64,000 bases of DNA. It comes from UBA974 sp002292405. Its GTDB lineage: Bacteria; Bacteroidota; Bacteroidia; Flavobacteriales_D; Sanyastnellaceae. Shown here piece by piece: positions 33,698 to 42,738 of the stretch. The stretch lies in contig CALTBR010000003.1 of NCBI GenBank assembly GCA_943842425.1, positions 1 through 64,000 of the forward strand. The letters run 5' to 3'. The position numbers were made by a program, and so were the translations under genes. The first letter of the stretch is position 1; each line of letters begins with the position of its first letter. Under the pieces are notes generated by a model. The model had not been told where the DNA came from and made no database searches. It was given only the letters and a program-made list of their open reading frames with translations.

Positions 33698-35137
33698 TTG
33701 AAGAAACTGATCTCAGTCTCCATCGTCATCGTCCTATTACTAGGGGTTTCTTTCACATGTAATAAATGCACCCCTATTCCTTTAACTATAAAAAAGGAAA
33801 TAGTCTACCAAGAAAACATAGGAGATGCTGAAAAATACTACGGAAACTACTGTTCATCGTGTCATGGAAAGCAAGTGAAGGAGTTTGTGAATAGAGAGAA
33901 GTGGGTTTATGGAAGTACTAGAAATGAGATGTTTGATGTGGTTAGAAATGGAGCGGAAGAGGATGGGATGCCAGCATATGGCGAAGTTCTTTCTGATAAG
34001 CAAGTGTATGAATTGATAGATTATATTTTGGCTGCGATAGAGGATAAGAAATCGGAGGAATTTAATGCTGGCAATAATGACGATGTTGTTTTTGTGTCAG
34101 AAGGCATGAGATTAAAATTGGAATTGGTGGCAGAAAATGCAGATTCCCCTTGGGCGATTACACAGAGTAATGATGGTAGATTATTCTATACAGATAAATC
34201 CGGGAAGCTATTCACTAAAAAAGAAAATGTTATTCAAGAAATCACCGGGTTGCCATCAGTGATATATAAAGGTCAAGGTGGCTTGATGGATGTCATATTG
34301 CACCCGGATTTTGACAATAATCAACGCATTTACCTTTCGTATTCCAAGCCTAAATCCGACGACGATGGTTACGCCACAACAGCAGTTTTCTCTGGAATTT
34401 TAGAGAATAATGCGATCGTCAACAGCAAAGATATTTTTGTGGCAGATCCTTATGTGAATACAAATCGTCACTTTGGCTGTAGAATGATTTTTGACAATGA
34501 TGGCTTCCTGTTTGTAGCAATTGGAGAGAGGGGGAGACGCGATGATTACCCACAAAAATTGGACAATCATTTAGGTAAAATCCATCGTTTGAATGATGAT
34601 GGAACGGTGCCCGCTGACAATCCATTTTACAATACACCTAATGCTAAAAAATCCATCTATTCCATTGGACATAGAAATCCCCAAGGACTATGCTATAATC
34701 CGGTGACAAATAAAATCTACGATAACGAACACGGGCCTAGAGGTGGAGATGAAGTGAATTTAGTAGAGGCAGGAAAAAATTATGGGTGGCCTGTAATTAC
34801 TTATGGGATTAATTATATAGGAACTACGATTACGGATTTGACTCATCAAGAAGGAATGGAACAGCCTATTCGTTACTGGGTTCCATCGATTGCGACTTGT
34901 GGAATGGAATTCGTGACGAGTGACAAATATCCAGGTTGGAAAGGAAATATCCTATCTGGCTCATTGAAGTATAATTATCTTCATCGAGATGTTTTTGATG
35001 AAAATGACCAATTGATTAAAGAAGAAAAATTATTCCCCGATATTGGAAGAATGCGAAGTATAGAACAGTGTGCAGATGGATATATTTACTTCGGTTTAGA
35101 AGAGCCTGGAAGGATATATCGGATTGTGCCGTTGTAA
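33698..35137 (+). CDS. Cytochrome c / PQQ-type sugar dehydrogenase lipoprotein
   Basis: This 479-residue protein appears to start at TTG (33698); no ATG fits. A lipoprotein-like signal (LLGVSFTC) is followed by a class I cytochrome c domain (~42-112) with the haem site CSSCH (52-56) and likely axial Met91 (EDGMPAYG). Residues ~125-479 form a six-bladed glucose/sorbosone dehydrogenase-like propeller (aldose sugar dehydrogenase family) with DSPWAITQSNDGRLFYTD, GGLMDVILHPDF, IGHRNPQGLCY and NEHGPRGGDEVN. It would oxidise an aldose sugar or similar alcohol with PQQ in the periplasm and pass electrons to its own haem. The fused cytochrome domain at the N-terminus is seen in other Bacteroidota. No PQQ biosynthesis gene lies in the window. 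Confidence 0.85.
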   Translation: MKKLISVSIVIVLLLGVSFTCNKCTPIPLTIKKEIVYQENIGDAEKYYGNYCSSCHGKQVKEFVNREKWVYGSTRNEMFDVVRNGAEEDGMPAYGEVLSDKQVYELIDYILAAIEDKKSEEFNAGNNDDVVFVSEGMRLKLELVAENADSPWAITQSNDGRLFYTDKSGKLFTKKENVIQEITGLPSVIYKGQGGLMDVILHPDFDNNQRIYLSYSKPKSDDDGYATTAVFSGILENNAIVNSKDIFVADPYVNTNRHFGCRMIFDNDGFLFVAIGERGRRDDYPQKLDNHLGKIHRLNDDGTVPADNPFYNTPNAKKSIYSIGHRNPQGLCYNPVTNKIYDNEHGPRGGDEVNLVEAGKNYGWPVITYGINYIGTTITDLTHQEGMEQPIRYWVPSIATCGMEFVTSDKYPGWKGNILSGSLKYNYLHRDVFDENDQLIKEEKLFPDIGRMRSIEQCADGYIYFGLEEPGRIYRIVPL

Positions 35138-35166
35138 GTATACATTCATTCCAATACCTTTACTCA

Positions 35167-35886
35167 ATGATGAACACGCGAATATATTTTGGACTCGTTC
35201 GATTTCCGATTATTTCTATTTCGATATTTTTTATCTGCTTCTTACTCGCGGCTTTTTTATTTCCAGGATCTGAAATAGAGCGTCTTAATTTTAAGTCGGA
35301 GATGTATTCCTTGAGCCATAATTTTTTAAGTGGGCTAGGTTGTTTGGAGACAAGTTCGGGTGAAACAAATACGCCTTCTGCAATACTTTTTAATGGAAGT
35401 TTAGTCCTAGTTGGAAGTACTCTGATGCTATTTTACTGGAGGTTTAAAGAGATGTTCCAAGCCATTGGCGATTCTGCGAAGTCAATTAAGTTTGCAAGTT
35501 GGTCCAAGCCTGTGGGGCTGGTTGCAGGTGTACTATTTGCAGGGGTCGGCATCGTTCCTCATGATTTGCATTTTGCAGCACATGTGTTCTTCGCTAATTA
35601 TGCTTTTCTCGTTTTATTTGTTTTATGTGTTCTTCACAGTCTCACAGTGTATCATTCGAATTTCTTGAGTAATAGATACGCTCTGGGATATATGTTGTTT
35701 TGCATCGTACTCCTGATCTACTTATACATCATATTTTTAGGTCCTCAAATAGGTCCAGGTACATTTTTTACTGAGCGTGAATTAATGCTTCAGGTGATCT
35801 CTCAAAAATCTATAGTCTTATCTTTAATACTCTCTATTCTGATTCAGGTGTATGGTTTTCATTGTCTTTTTAAAAGGATAAATTGA
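35167..35886 (+). CDS. Integral membrane protein, DUF998-like
   Basis: From the ATG at 35167 this is a 239-residue protein with six or seven membrane helices. The short motif SLSHNFLSGLGCLET near the N-terminus and the overall pattern (GLVAGVLFAGVGIVPHDLHF) resemble DUF998-type membrane proteins. The frame is open further upstream into the preceding gene, but that part has no signal and overlaps it. It is likely co-transcribed with the dehydrogenase gene (29-bp gap). The function is unknown. Confidence 0.68.
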   Translation: MMNTRIYFGLVRFPIISISIFFICFLLAAFLFPGSEIERLNFKSEMYSLSHNFLSGLGCLETSSGETNTPSAILFNGSLVLVGSTLMLFYWRFKEMFQAIGDSAKSIKFASWSKPVGLVAGVLFAGVGIVPHDLHFAAHVFFANYAFLVLFVLCVLHSLTVYHSNFLSNRYALGYMLFCIVLLIYLYIIFLGPQIGPGTFFTERELMLQVISQKSIVLSLILSILIQVYGFHCLFKRIN

Positions 35887-35920
35887 ACGGAACAAAACAA
35901 TTCATAATGTTCTTGTTATT

Positions 35921-36652
35921 CTAAAATACGTTTAGCAACATCAGTAATGCCATTGCAATCATAATGGTGTTTTCAATAAATGTCGCTTCTGTCATCGGCA
36001 ATTTTAAGGCTGTTCCTAGACATGCACAACGAATAGACTTTTTATCCAACAATGTTTTTGTGACTCCGACGGTTGTAATTCCTAAAACAACAAGTGTCAT
36101 GATTATAGCAATGTACACTTGAAAACGCATCAGGAACATGATTCCCAAAACAGTTTCTAGAAACGGATAAATCCATCCATAAATGGGGAGACGCTTGGCC
36201 AATGGGTCGTACATTTTAAAAGATTCGGGGAATCCTTTTAAATCCAACATTTTAAAGAAGCTAAATACGATGTAAAACAGCCCCATGAAATCCAGCATAA
36301 ATTCTTTCCAAGACCAGTCCATGTAATGGAGTAAGACGCCAGCTGATGTGATGTAAAAGAGGATCAGCAACAGCGGTTTTAATTGCTGAAGTTTCGTTTT
36401 CTCTGAAGTCTTTGTAGATGAGATTGATGAGGCGCTAACGTTACCACTGTCCTTTTCTGACACGGTATATTTTTCTGGCAATGCATTTTGCAGAACATCC
36501 GCTGTCAGATGTCTTTCCATTGTAACTTCTGCTTCCCCTTTCGCAAGGTCAATGGTCACATGTGAGATGTCGGTCAGGTCGTTTACATATTTCTCTACGG
36601 ATGCTTTGCAATTGTTGCAAGTCATTCCATCTATTTTATATGTCTGTTTCAT
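35921..36652 (-). CDS. HMA-MauE fusion membrane protein
   Basis: This 243-residue protein has an N-terminal heavy-metal-associated domain (~1-68, IDGMTCNNCKASVEKYV with Cys12 and Cys15) and, after a Ser-rich linker, a four-helix membrane domain of the MauE/DoxX type (~95-243, VLLHYMDWSWKEFML, then LMRFQVYIAIIMTLVVLGI, then RCACLGTALKLPM). The CACLG cysteines are typical of MauE-like proteins, which act in disulfide or electron handling. It overlaps the Rieske oxygenase gene by 17 bp. Copper or zinc handling linked to a redox step is plausible. Fusions of this kind occur in many Bacteroidota but their function is not settled. Confidence 0.75.
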   Translation of the reverse strand: MKQTYKIDGMTCNNCKASVEKYVNDLTDISHVTIDLAKGEAEVTMERHLTADVLQNALPEKYTVSEKDSGNVSASSISSTKTSEKTKLQQLKPLLLILFYITSAGVLLHYMDWSWKEFMLDFMGLFYIVFSFFKMLDLKGFPESFKMYDPLAKRLPIYGWIYPFLETVLGIMFLMRFQVYIAIIMTLVVLGITTVGVTKTLLDKKSIRCACLGTALKLPMTEATFIENTIMIAMALLMLLNVF

Positions 36653-37748
36653 GGCTTTCTGATTGATTCATATACTTCGCGAGCAAGCCATGGAAATGGT
36701 GGACCCCTTGTTCCTTTGTGGGAGAGAAGCGACCCGCGGTATAGAACCTCGATTGAAGACCTTGATGTACACTTTCCACGACGAATTCATCTTCCCTCTC
36801 GACTTTATCTAAAAGAGATCCAGCTCCCAAATCGAGCTTCGTCTCGTCGTAAACGTAGGTGATAAAACTCACTTTGGTTTTATTTAAGCTCAAAGGTTTC
36901 ACGATGTTGATAGAGAGTCCCCAAGGGTAGAAGTTGAACATCATGTTGGGGAAAATCCAGTAGTAATATGCCGCGACTTCCTTTCCGTGATCTGGATGTT
37001 CTTCTGGGAGATCGAAGATTTCTGTGCCACCATCTGTGTATCCGATCTGCAGATTCATGTGGGGGTAGAGCTCCGTTTTGTAGTTTCCGTAGTCTAGAAC
37101 ACTGTTGAGATCTGCGTGCACGAACGGGATATGAAAGCCTTCTAGGTAGTTGTCACAATACAGCGCCCAATGGCTGTTTACGATGTATTCTTTGCAGAGT
37201 ACGTCATTTCGTTTGAACGATTCTAGAGGAAGATGCCCGATGCGCTCGTTCATCTTTTCGAGTACTTCTGAGAAGTCGAAAGAAGGATCTAGGGAGACGA
37301 ATAAATGTCCACACAAATCTTTTATCGAGAACGCCCGCAATCCCTCACACGCGCGGGGGAAGTTTTTTGCCTGAGAGAACTCTGGCATGTGTTTAAAATT
37401 TCCAGCCAAATCGAATTGTCGCCCGTGATACATGCACGTCAATCCGTTCGCTTTCCCTGGGTTAGTCGCCACAAGATTTCCTCGATGTGTACATACGTTG
37501 CTTAGGCATTTTACTTCACTGTCTTTATCTCGCACGAGGAGTAAGGGCTCGCTTAAAAAATCCGGCAACATTACGAAAGGGTGAACCGTCTCAGCAAGTG
37601 GAACGGTGCTCGCAGAATCTCCAATCCATTGCCAAGTCTTTAAAAAAACCGTTTCCTTTAACTTCTCAAATATCTCCTGACTTTTATAAAATCTAGGTGG
37701 CAGTGTTTCTGCTTGTGTAATATCAGGGTCAACAAAAAACTTCTCCAT
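36636..37748 (-). CDS. Rieske [2Fe-2S] oxygenase, alpha subunit type
   Basis: This 370-residue oxygenase has an N-terminal Rieske domain with NVCTHRGNLV (Cys86, His88) and LTCMYHGRQF (Cys105, His108). The C-terminal catalytic domain has the mononuclear iron site in NYLEGFHIPFVHADL (two His) plus a later Asp/Glu. The layout and the NYLEGFHIPFVH block resemble the choline / glycine-betaine / carnitine monooxygenase group more than aromatic dioxygenases. Substrate is unknown. The gene lies 1 bp downstream of an amino-acid permease and overlaps an HMA-MauE gene, so a transported amine or amino acid is a likely substrate. No reductase gene is beside it. Confidence 0.85.
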   Translation of the reverse strand: MEKFFVDPDITQAETLPPRFYKSQEIFEKLKETVFLKTWQWIGDSASTVPLAETVHPFVMLPDFLSEPLLLVRDKDSEVKCLSNVCTHRGNLVATNPGKANGLTCMYHGRQFDLAGNFKHMPEFSQAKNFPRACEGLRAFSIKDLCGHLFVSLDPSFDFSEVLEKMNERIGHLPLESFKRNDVLCKEYIVNSHWALYCDNYLEGFHIPFVHADLNSVLDYGNYKTELYPHMNLQIGYTDGGTEIFDLPEEHPDHGKEVAAYYYWIFPNMMFNFYPWGLSINIVKPLSLNKTKVSFITYVYDETKLDLGAGSLLDKVEREDEFVVESVHQGLQSRFYTAGRFSPTKEQGVHHFHGLLAKYMNQSESHETDI

Positions 37749-37749
37749 G

Positions 37750-39101
37750 TTATTCAGCTTTTTCTCTTGTAATCCAAAAGTAGAATGGTATTCCTAGTAA
37801 AAACAAGCTCAACCCCGAAATTAGCACTTCTGATCCGCATCCTACCATAATCCAAACGACAAAGGCAAACGCGCAAATGGCCACCGTCAGCTTTTGATAA
37901 TATCGAGAATGAGATCTCTTCAGAATGATGACAAAGCTTGTGATTGAAAAAAGGAATGGGATTGTAACTGCTAGGGTCGTCAATTGCATCATGTAGGAGA
38001 ATGTTTCAACGAGACTGTTCGAGTAGTTGAAAAGCATGAAAATGGACACAATAAAACTCGAGATGACAATTCCGTAAATCGGAGAATGAGATTTATTTAC
38101 CTTTCCAAATGTCTTCGGAAACAATCCAGCTTGAGCTGCAGACATAGGGATAGCACCTTGCATGAGGATCCAGCCATTGAGAGCTCCCATGGTGGCGAGT
38201 ACAGCTCCCGCTGCCACGATATACTTGGCGGCTCCTCCCCAAAAGATCTCTGCGACATCCGCAAACGGAGCACTCGATTGAGCAAGTACTTCAGCGGGGA
38301 TAATACCCATAATTGATACTGAGCTGATGATGTAAATAAATACGGTGGCAATCGTCCCGAAAATCGTCGCTTTTTTGACGGTACTCGCAGCATCTTGCAC
38401 ACTGCCGCTCGGGATGGTGGCACTCTCCATTCCTAAAAACGCAAAAAACGTCAGGACGGTTGTCGTTGTAATCACAGATAAATCACTCTCTCCAGTCAGA
38501 TTAAACGGGGTGAAGTTTTCCAATTGAAGATAGAACATCCCCCAAATCCCGATAAGTACAATGGGCGCTACTTTAAAAATGGTAGTTATGATTTGGACTA
38601 AAGCAACCGTTTTAATTTCCTTAGAATTAATCCAAGTAAAAAACCAAATAATTGCCAACCCTGTAGCGATAGCAGCGAGGGCAGATTCCCCCAAGACAGG
38701 AAAAAACACAGTTAGATATCCCACTGCCGATACGGTAATCGCTGCGTTTGCGCACCAAATCGAAACCCAATATCCCCACGCCACCAAATAAGCAGAGAAG
38801 TCGCCCATGCCCAATTTTGTGTATGCAAAGGGCCCACCATTTGCATCGGGCGCAAGCTTCCCTAGATACCCAAAAACGACGGCCAGTAAAACGGCACCCA
38901 AAGACGCGCAAAGCCATCCCACGATACTGATCCCCCCGAAAGCGGCGAGTGCGGCAGGCAACATAAAGATTCCTGAACCGATCATGTTCCCTACAACGAG
39001 TGCTGTACACCCCCAGAATCCTATTTTTTTTACGTTGTTGATGTTCCCAGTTTTTCTTTGGCGTTAAGATAAAAAGAACCGCCCAGCTCACCTATCTTCA
39101 T
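37750..39101 (-). pseudogene. APC-family amino acid permease with one N-terminal frameshift
   Basis: The main open frame (to the first Met at 38985) encodes 411 residues with about 12 helices of an amino acid-polyamine-organocation permease (MIGSGIFMLPAALAAFGG, FAYTKLGMGDFSAYLVAWGY, FLGMESATIPSGSVQDA). The conserved start of helix 1 (KKIGFWGCTALVVGN) lies upstream in the same frame but has no start codon before a stop. An ATG at 39101 (MKIGELGGSFYLNAKEKLGT) runs into a TAA beside an A8 run at 39023-39030. Adding one base there would give a single 450-residue protein. Gene and frame are therefore almost intact. It is the first gene of the Rieske operon. Confidence 0.8.
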
Positions 39102-39166
39102 TATCTGTCATGATGTTTCTCTCTAAATCGATGTCAAATATCTATGGTTTGGCTACACTCATGACT

Positions 39167-39174
39167 TAAATTTG
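39167..39174 (+). promoter_or_regulatory. -7 box of the SnoaL-like lipoprotein gene
   Basis: TAAATTTG fits TAnnTTTG exactly. It ends only two bases before the ATG at 39177, so transcription would start inside that codon; the real translation start is therefore probably the ATG at 39207. Confidence 0.5.
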
Positions 39175-39206
39175 AGATGAATACAACTATAAAACATCAA
39201 AATAAC

Positions 39207-39728
39207 ATGAATCAGTACTATTTCCTGTTGCCTGCCATGCTAATGTTGGCCTGTACACCTCCTTCAGATGATGGAAGTATGGGTGAAGTTAATGCCCTAT
39301 TTGCAAAGAATTCTGAGACTGCCATGGCCCTCATCCGAGATTTCGATAATGAAGATCTCGATGGGGTTCGGTCCCATTTTGCCGACAGCGCCCGATGGCG
39401 TCCGACAACATTCGGCAAGATAGAACCCACCACCATTGAGGATCAAATGAAAGGATGGGAGGCAGCCTGGAAAACATACGATTTTGACCTTGCGACGAAT
39501 GATTTTCAGCTGCTGCCAGGTGTAGATGCAGATACAAAGAAGCCAGATGGCTCAGTTCGAGTCTACTTCGATTGGGACTTAGTGCGCCCGGCAACGGATA
39601 GTACTGAACGTAAATCAGTGAAGCTGTCTTACTACGAATCTTGGGATTTCGACGCTGATGGAAAGATTTGGTTGACGCAGATTTTTGGAGATGCGACGGC
39701 AGCTATGAATGCTCTGAATGACATGTGA
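39207..39728 (+). CDS. SnoaL/NTF2-like lipoprotein
   Basis: From the ATG at 39207 this is a 173-residue lipoprotein (MNQYYFLLPAMLMLAC; lipobox LMLAC). The mature part has the cone-like alpha+beta layout of the SnoaL/NTF2 superfamily: a helix followed by FDNEDLDGVRSHFADSARW, a loop TTIEDQMKGWEAAWKTYDF and long beta strands (SVRVYFDWDLVR; SVKLSYYESWDF). Such proteins are common in Bacteroidota with unknown ligands. An ATG at 39177 is upstream, but the -7 box location argues against it. It is divergent from the permease operon. Confidence 0.75.
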   Translation: MNQYYFLLPAMLMLACTPPSDDGSMGEVNALFAKNSETAMALIRDFDNEDLDGVRSHFADSARWRPTTFGKIEPTTIEDQMKGWEAAWKTYDFDLATNDFQLLPGVDADTKKPDGSVRVYFDWDLVRPATDSTERKSVKLSYYESWDFDADGKIWLTQIFGDATAAMNALNDM

Positions 39729-39863
39729 TTAAAGATCTTATTGCGAGAAAGTCGCACCACCCTTGTTTCTCCACCACAAGTGTTTGTCATTCTGTTATTG
39801 ATCAATATGCTTGATATTTTTGCTTATAATGTGACCTTGTAATACGATAATTGAACCAAAACA

Positions 39864-41273
39864 ATGATGAATCTTAAAAATTTGAGTTTTATACTCCTGT
39901 TTTCTCCAACAATTTTCTTCGCGCAGAACCCAAATCCTAGCCCGGAGGTTGATGCATTTATTCTTGACGAAATGGACTATGAAAATCTTCCCGGGATGTC
40001 AACATTAATTGTAAAAGAAGGAGAAATAGTTTGGGTTGAATCGTATGGGATGGCGGACATAGAAAATAGCATACCTGTTTCTGATAATACTGCTTTTTTA
40101 ATGGCATCTGTATCAAAGTTGTTTACAGGAACAGCACTGATGCAGCTGTTTGAGGATGGCCAAATAGATCTGGACGATGACATCAATAACTATCTTCCGT
40201 TCAGCGTTTCTAGCCCCAATTATCCAGACAACAGCATCACTTTTCGGATGCTCATGACCCATACATCATCGATATCTGATAATTGGTCAGCGATTGACAA
40301 CTATTATAGCATGGGTGACCCTACAATTTCCCTTGCAGATTGTATGGAAGGGTACTTTTCTACATCTGGTGTAGATTATGACCCTCAGAATAATTTCAAT
40401 AACGATATCCCTGGATCGGCGTTCGATTATTCAAATATGGCTACTGACCTGGCTGGGTATTTAGTTGAGATTATCTCGCAGGAATTATTTAGTGAGTATA
40501 GCAATACAGAGGTTTTTGATGCACTATGTATGGAAAATACGTCATGGTATTTATCGGACTTCGACACTCTTAACGTGGCGCGTCCATATGATTGGCAAGG
40601 AGGGCAGTTCAGTCCATTCGCACACTATGGATTTGCGGATTATCCTAGCGGTCTTCTTAGGTCAAATGTTCTTGATTTGGCAAATTTCATGATTGCGTAT
40701 TTACAAAATGGATTGTTCAATAGTAACCAGCTTTTAAGCGGTGCTTCCGTGGATGAAATGTTGACATTTCAAATACCTAACATTGACAATACACAAGGAT
40801 TAAACTGGTACACAGAAGAAATCTATCTCTCAGGAGGTGGAGTTATAGATCTCTGGGGACATAATGGAGGTGAAAGTGGGGCGACAACAGAGTTGTATAT
40901 AAACCCAGTAAATCAAATCGGGATTGTTGTTCTAAGCAATGGTGAGGGTGAACTTCTGTATGTCGTAGATGAACTTTATGATTACGCCATATCACTCTCA
41001 ACATCAGGTGTCGGAAATCCAAGCTGTGATAATGTCTCAATTGACGGTACAACCATAATAACGTCTTCAATTAATGCATATCCAAACCCCGCTACTGACA
41101 TATTTACGATTGAATCAGAAAAGGGCGGTTTGGTTACTTTATACTCACTTTTAGGAAAACAAATACTTACGCAAGAGGTGAGTCGTGTAGATGAAATTGA
41201 TGTTTCGAAAATCGAAAGCGGCAACTATTTTCTACAGTTAGATAACGCTCGCATTAAACTTATGATACACTAG
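39864..41273 (+). CDS. T9SS-exported beta-lactamase-like serine hydrolase
   Basis: This 469-residue protein has a signal peptide (cut after FFAQ), a class C beta-lactamase/PBP4*-like domain (~25-370) and a T9SS sorting domain (AYPNPATDIFTIESEKGGLV, then ESGNYFLQLDN). The active site is intact: the SxxK motif ASVSK (Ser82, Lys85), the YxN motif FDYSNM (Tyr189, Asn191) and the third motif in GHNGGESG. It may act as a D,D-peptidase or esterase on an extracellular substrate rather than on antibiotics, since it is secreted by T9SS. An SxxK-YxN-HxG triad like this is standard. Confidence 0.87.
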   Translation: MMNLKNLSFILLFSPTIFFAQNPNPSPEVDAFILDEMDYENLPGMSTLIVKEGEIVWVESYGMADIENSIPVSDNTAFLMASVSKLFTGTALMQLFEDGQIDLDDDINNYLPFSVSSPNYPDNSITFRMLMTHTSSISDNWSAIDNYYSMGDPTISLADCMEGYFSTSGVDYDPQNNFNNDIPGSAFDYSNMATDLAGYLVEIISQELFSEYSNTEVFDALCMENTSWYLSDFDTLNVARPYDWQGGQFSPFAHYGFADYPSGLLRSNVLDLANFMIAYLQNGLFNSNQLLSGASVDEMLTFQIPNIDNTQGLNWYTEEIYLSGGGVIDLWGHNGGESGATTELYINPVNQIGIVVLSNGEGELLYVVDELYDYAISLSTSGVGNPSCDNVSIDGTTIITSSINAYPNPATDIFTIESEKGGLVTLYSLLGKQILTQEVSRVDEIDVSKIESGNYFLQLDNARIKLMIH

Positions 41274-41282
41274 GTTATAGTT

Positions 41283-41864
41283 GTGGATGACAGTAAAAGC
41301 AAGTCTATGATCAACAAAGAGGTATCTAGAATTATTCAATCACGTCATTCGGTGTATCCACTCGATTTTAATGGGTGTGAAATCGAGGATGACATCGTAC
41401 TACAAATTCTTAAAAATGCAAATCATGCGCCAACCCATAGGCTGACTCAACCCTGGCTTTTTAAAATCTTCAGCAAATCTTCTAAAATGAAATTAATGTC
41501 TGAAATCTCAAAATTAAATGATGATTTTACGGTGGAGAAAAAAGCACAATTAGAATATAATTTCAATCAGTCAAGCCACATAATTTGTGTTTGTATGCAT
41601 AGAAACCTTCAAAACATTGTTCCAGAATGGGAAGAGATCGCTGCAACAGCCATGTCAGTCCAAAATATATGGATTTCATGTGTTGACAGTAACATAGGTG
41701 GTTATTGGAGTACTCCGAAGTATGTAGATCAACTCAATAATTTTTTATCGCTTAAAAAGAATGAAAGATGCCTGGGTCTGTTCTACCTCGGAGTGCATGA
41801 TTCAAAACCCAAAAGAAATGTCAGGAGAAAAGACATTGATGAAAAAATAGAATGGTTCAGGTAA
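41283..41864 (+). CDS. Nitroreductase-family FMN oxidoreductase
   Basis: This 193-residue protein starts with GTG at 41283, or ATG at 41307. The motif SRHSVYPLDF, the NANHAPTHRLTQPWLFKIF block near residue 48-66, the Asn-rich middle (FNQSSHIICVCMHRN) and the late GGYWSTPKYV fit the nitroreductase fold, as does its length. These are dimeric FMN enzymes using NAD(P)H to reduce nitro compounds or quinones; here the natural substrate is unknown. It follows the hydrolase gene by 9 bp and may be co-transcribed, though there is no evident link. Confidence 0.78.
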   Translation: MDDSKSKSMINKEVSRIIQSRHSVYPLDFNGCEIEDDIVLQILKNANHAPTHRLTQPWLFKIFSKSSKMKLMSEISKLNDDFTVEKKAQLEYNFNQSSHIICVCMHRNLQNIVPEWEEIAATAMSVQNIWISCVDSNIGGYWSTPKYVDQLNNFLSLKKNERCLGLFYLGVHDSKPKRNVRRKDIDEKIEWFR

Positions 41865-41875
41865 ATAAATTCTCT

Positions 41876-42661
41876 TTAGATAAAAAACTCTCCACTAGAA
41901 TATGTCGTTGCTTGGCCACCAACAATTACTCGGTCAGAATTGTCCCTACAAGACAATTCCCCACTTCTTTTAGATAGTTGTATAGTCTGTAGATTTTTCT
42001 TTGAAAGTCGAGTTGACCAAAAAGGGATTAATGTGCAATGTGCAGACCCTGTTACGGGATCTTCTAATATTGTTGCTTGTGGCGTAAAATACCGTGACAC
42101 GAAATCATATGTATTTCCCGGAGCCGTTACAATTACGCCTCCACATCCCAAGTTTATTTGGTCAAAATATTGTCTGTTAATTTGTATGTCTTTAATCTCC
42201 TGTTTATTTCTGTAGACCAGCATATAATCTCTGGCTTTATAGACTTCTTGTGGTTGTATATTTAACGCTGATTTAATCTCTTCAGGGAGTTCCGCGGAGA
42301 TAGGAGCTCTTGAAGGAAGATTTAAATAATACAATCCATCTTGATAAGTGACTCTAAGCACTCCACTAAGGGTTTTAAATACAATCTCATCGAGTGGATA
42401 GTGTAAGATGGATTTTAATATATGAGCAGCAGCTAGGGTGGCATGTCCACATAGATCTATTTCAAGATCTGGTGTAAACCACCTCAGATCAACATTCTTA
42501 CCATTGTTAATGAAAAAAGCAGTTTCAGCAACCGCGTTTTCTTGGGCAATCTTTAAAAGCAGATCGTCTGACAGCCAGTTTTGAAGAGGCACTATACAAG
42601 CAGGATTACCTCCAAACACCTTGTCGCTAAAAGCATCAACCTGATAATATTTGTAATTCAT
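41876..42661 (-). CDS. PhzF-family isomerase/epimerase
   Basis: From the ATG at 42661 this is a 261-residue protein. The PhzF family motifs are clear: YQVDAFSDKVFGGNPACIV, ENAVAETAFF with the conserved catalytic Glu, LRWFTPDLEIDLCGHATLAA, and EDPVTGSAHC near the end. Members catalyse proton shifts in small acids, as PhzF does in phenazine synthesis. No phenazine genes lie nearby, so this is a general PhzF-like enzyme. It is convergent with the nitroreductase gene (11-bp gap). A frame-open extension of five residues at 42676 is less likely. Confidence 0.88.
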   Translation of the reverse strand: MNYKYYQVDAFSDKVFGGNPACIVPLQNWLSDDLLLKIAQENAVAETAFFINNGKNVDLRWFTPDLEIDLCGHATLAAAHILKSILHYPLDEIVFKTLSGVLRVTYQDGLYYLNLPSRAPISAELPEEIKSALNIQPQEVYKARDYMLVYRNKQEIKDIQINRQYFDQINLGCGGVIVTAPGNTYDFVSRYFTPQATILEDPVTGSAHCTLIPFWSTRLSKKNLQTIQLSKRSGELSCRDNSDRVIVGGQATTYSSGEFFI

Positions 42662-42704
42662 ACAGCAAAGTAACAATGTTTAATGATTACTATATCGTAT
42701 TTTA

Positions 42705-42734
42705 TTGAGGTTGTGCTTTTTATTTATACGTTTG
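42705..42734 (+). promoter_or_regulatory. Promoter upstream of the exported protein at 42739
   Basis: TTG at 42705-42707 and TACGTTTG at 42727-42734 are 19 bases apart, a good Bacteroidota promoter. The -7 box ends only four bases before the ATG, so the mRNA has almost no leader. Confidence 0.6.
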
Positions 42735-42738
42735 TCGC

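Noticed and set aside
39023..39032. Programmed -1 frameshift in the permease at A8
   Set aside because: The zero-frame TAA comes before the ribosome would read the A run, so classic slippage cannot rescue it. An indel is simpler.
38627..39091. Minus-strand open frame of 154 residues overlapping the permease
   Set aside because: Only the first part near 39091-39030 overlaps the permease leader; the rest is out of frame with conserved permease helices and rich in Arg and Trp.
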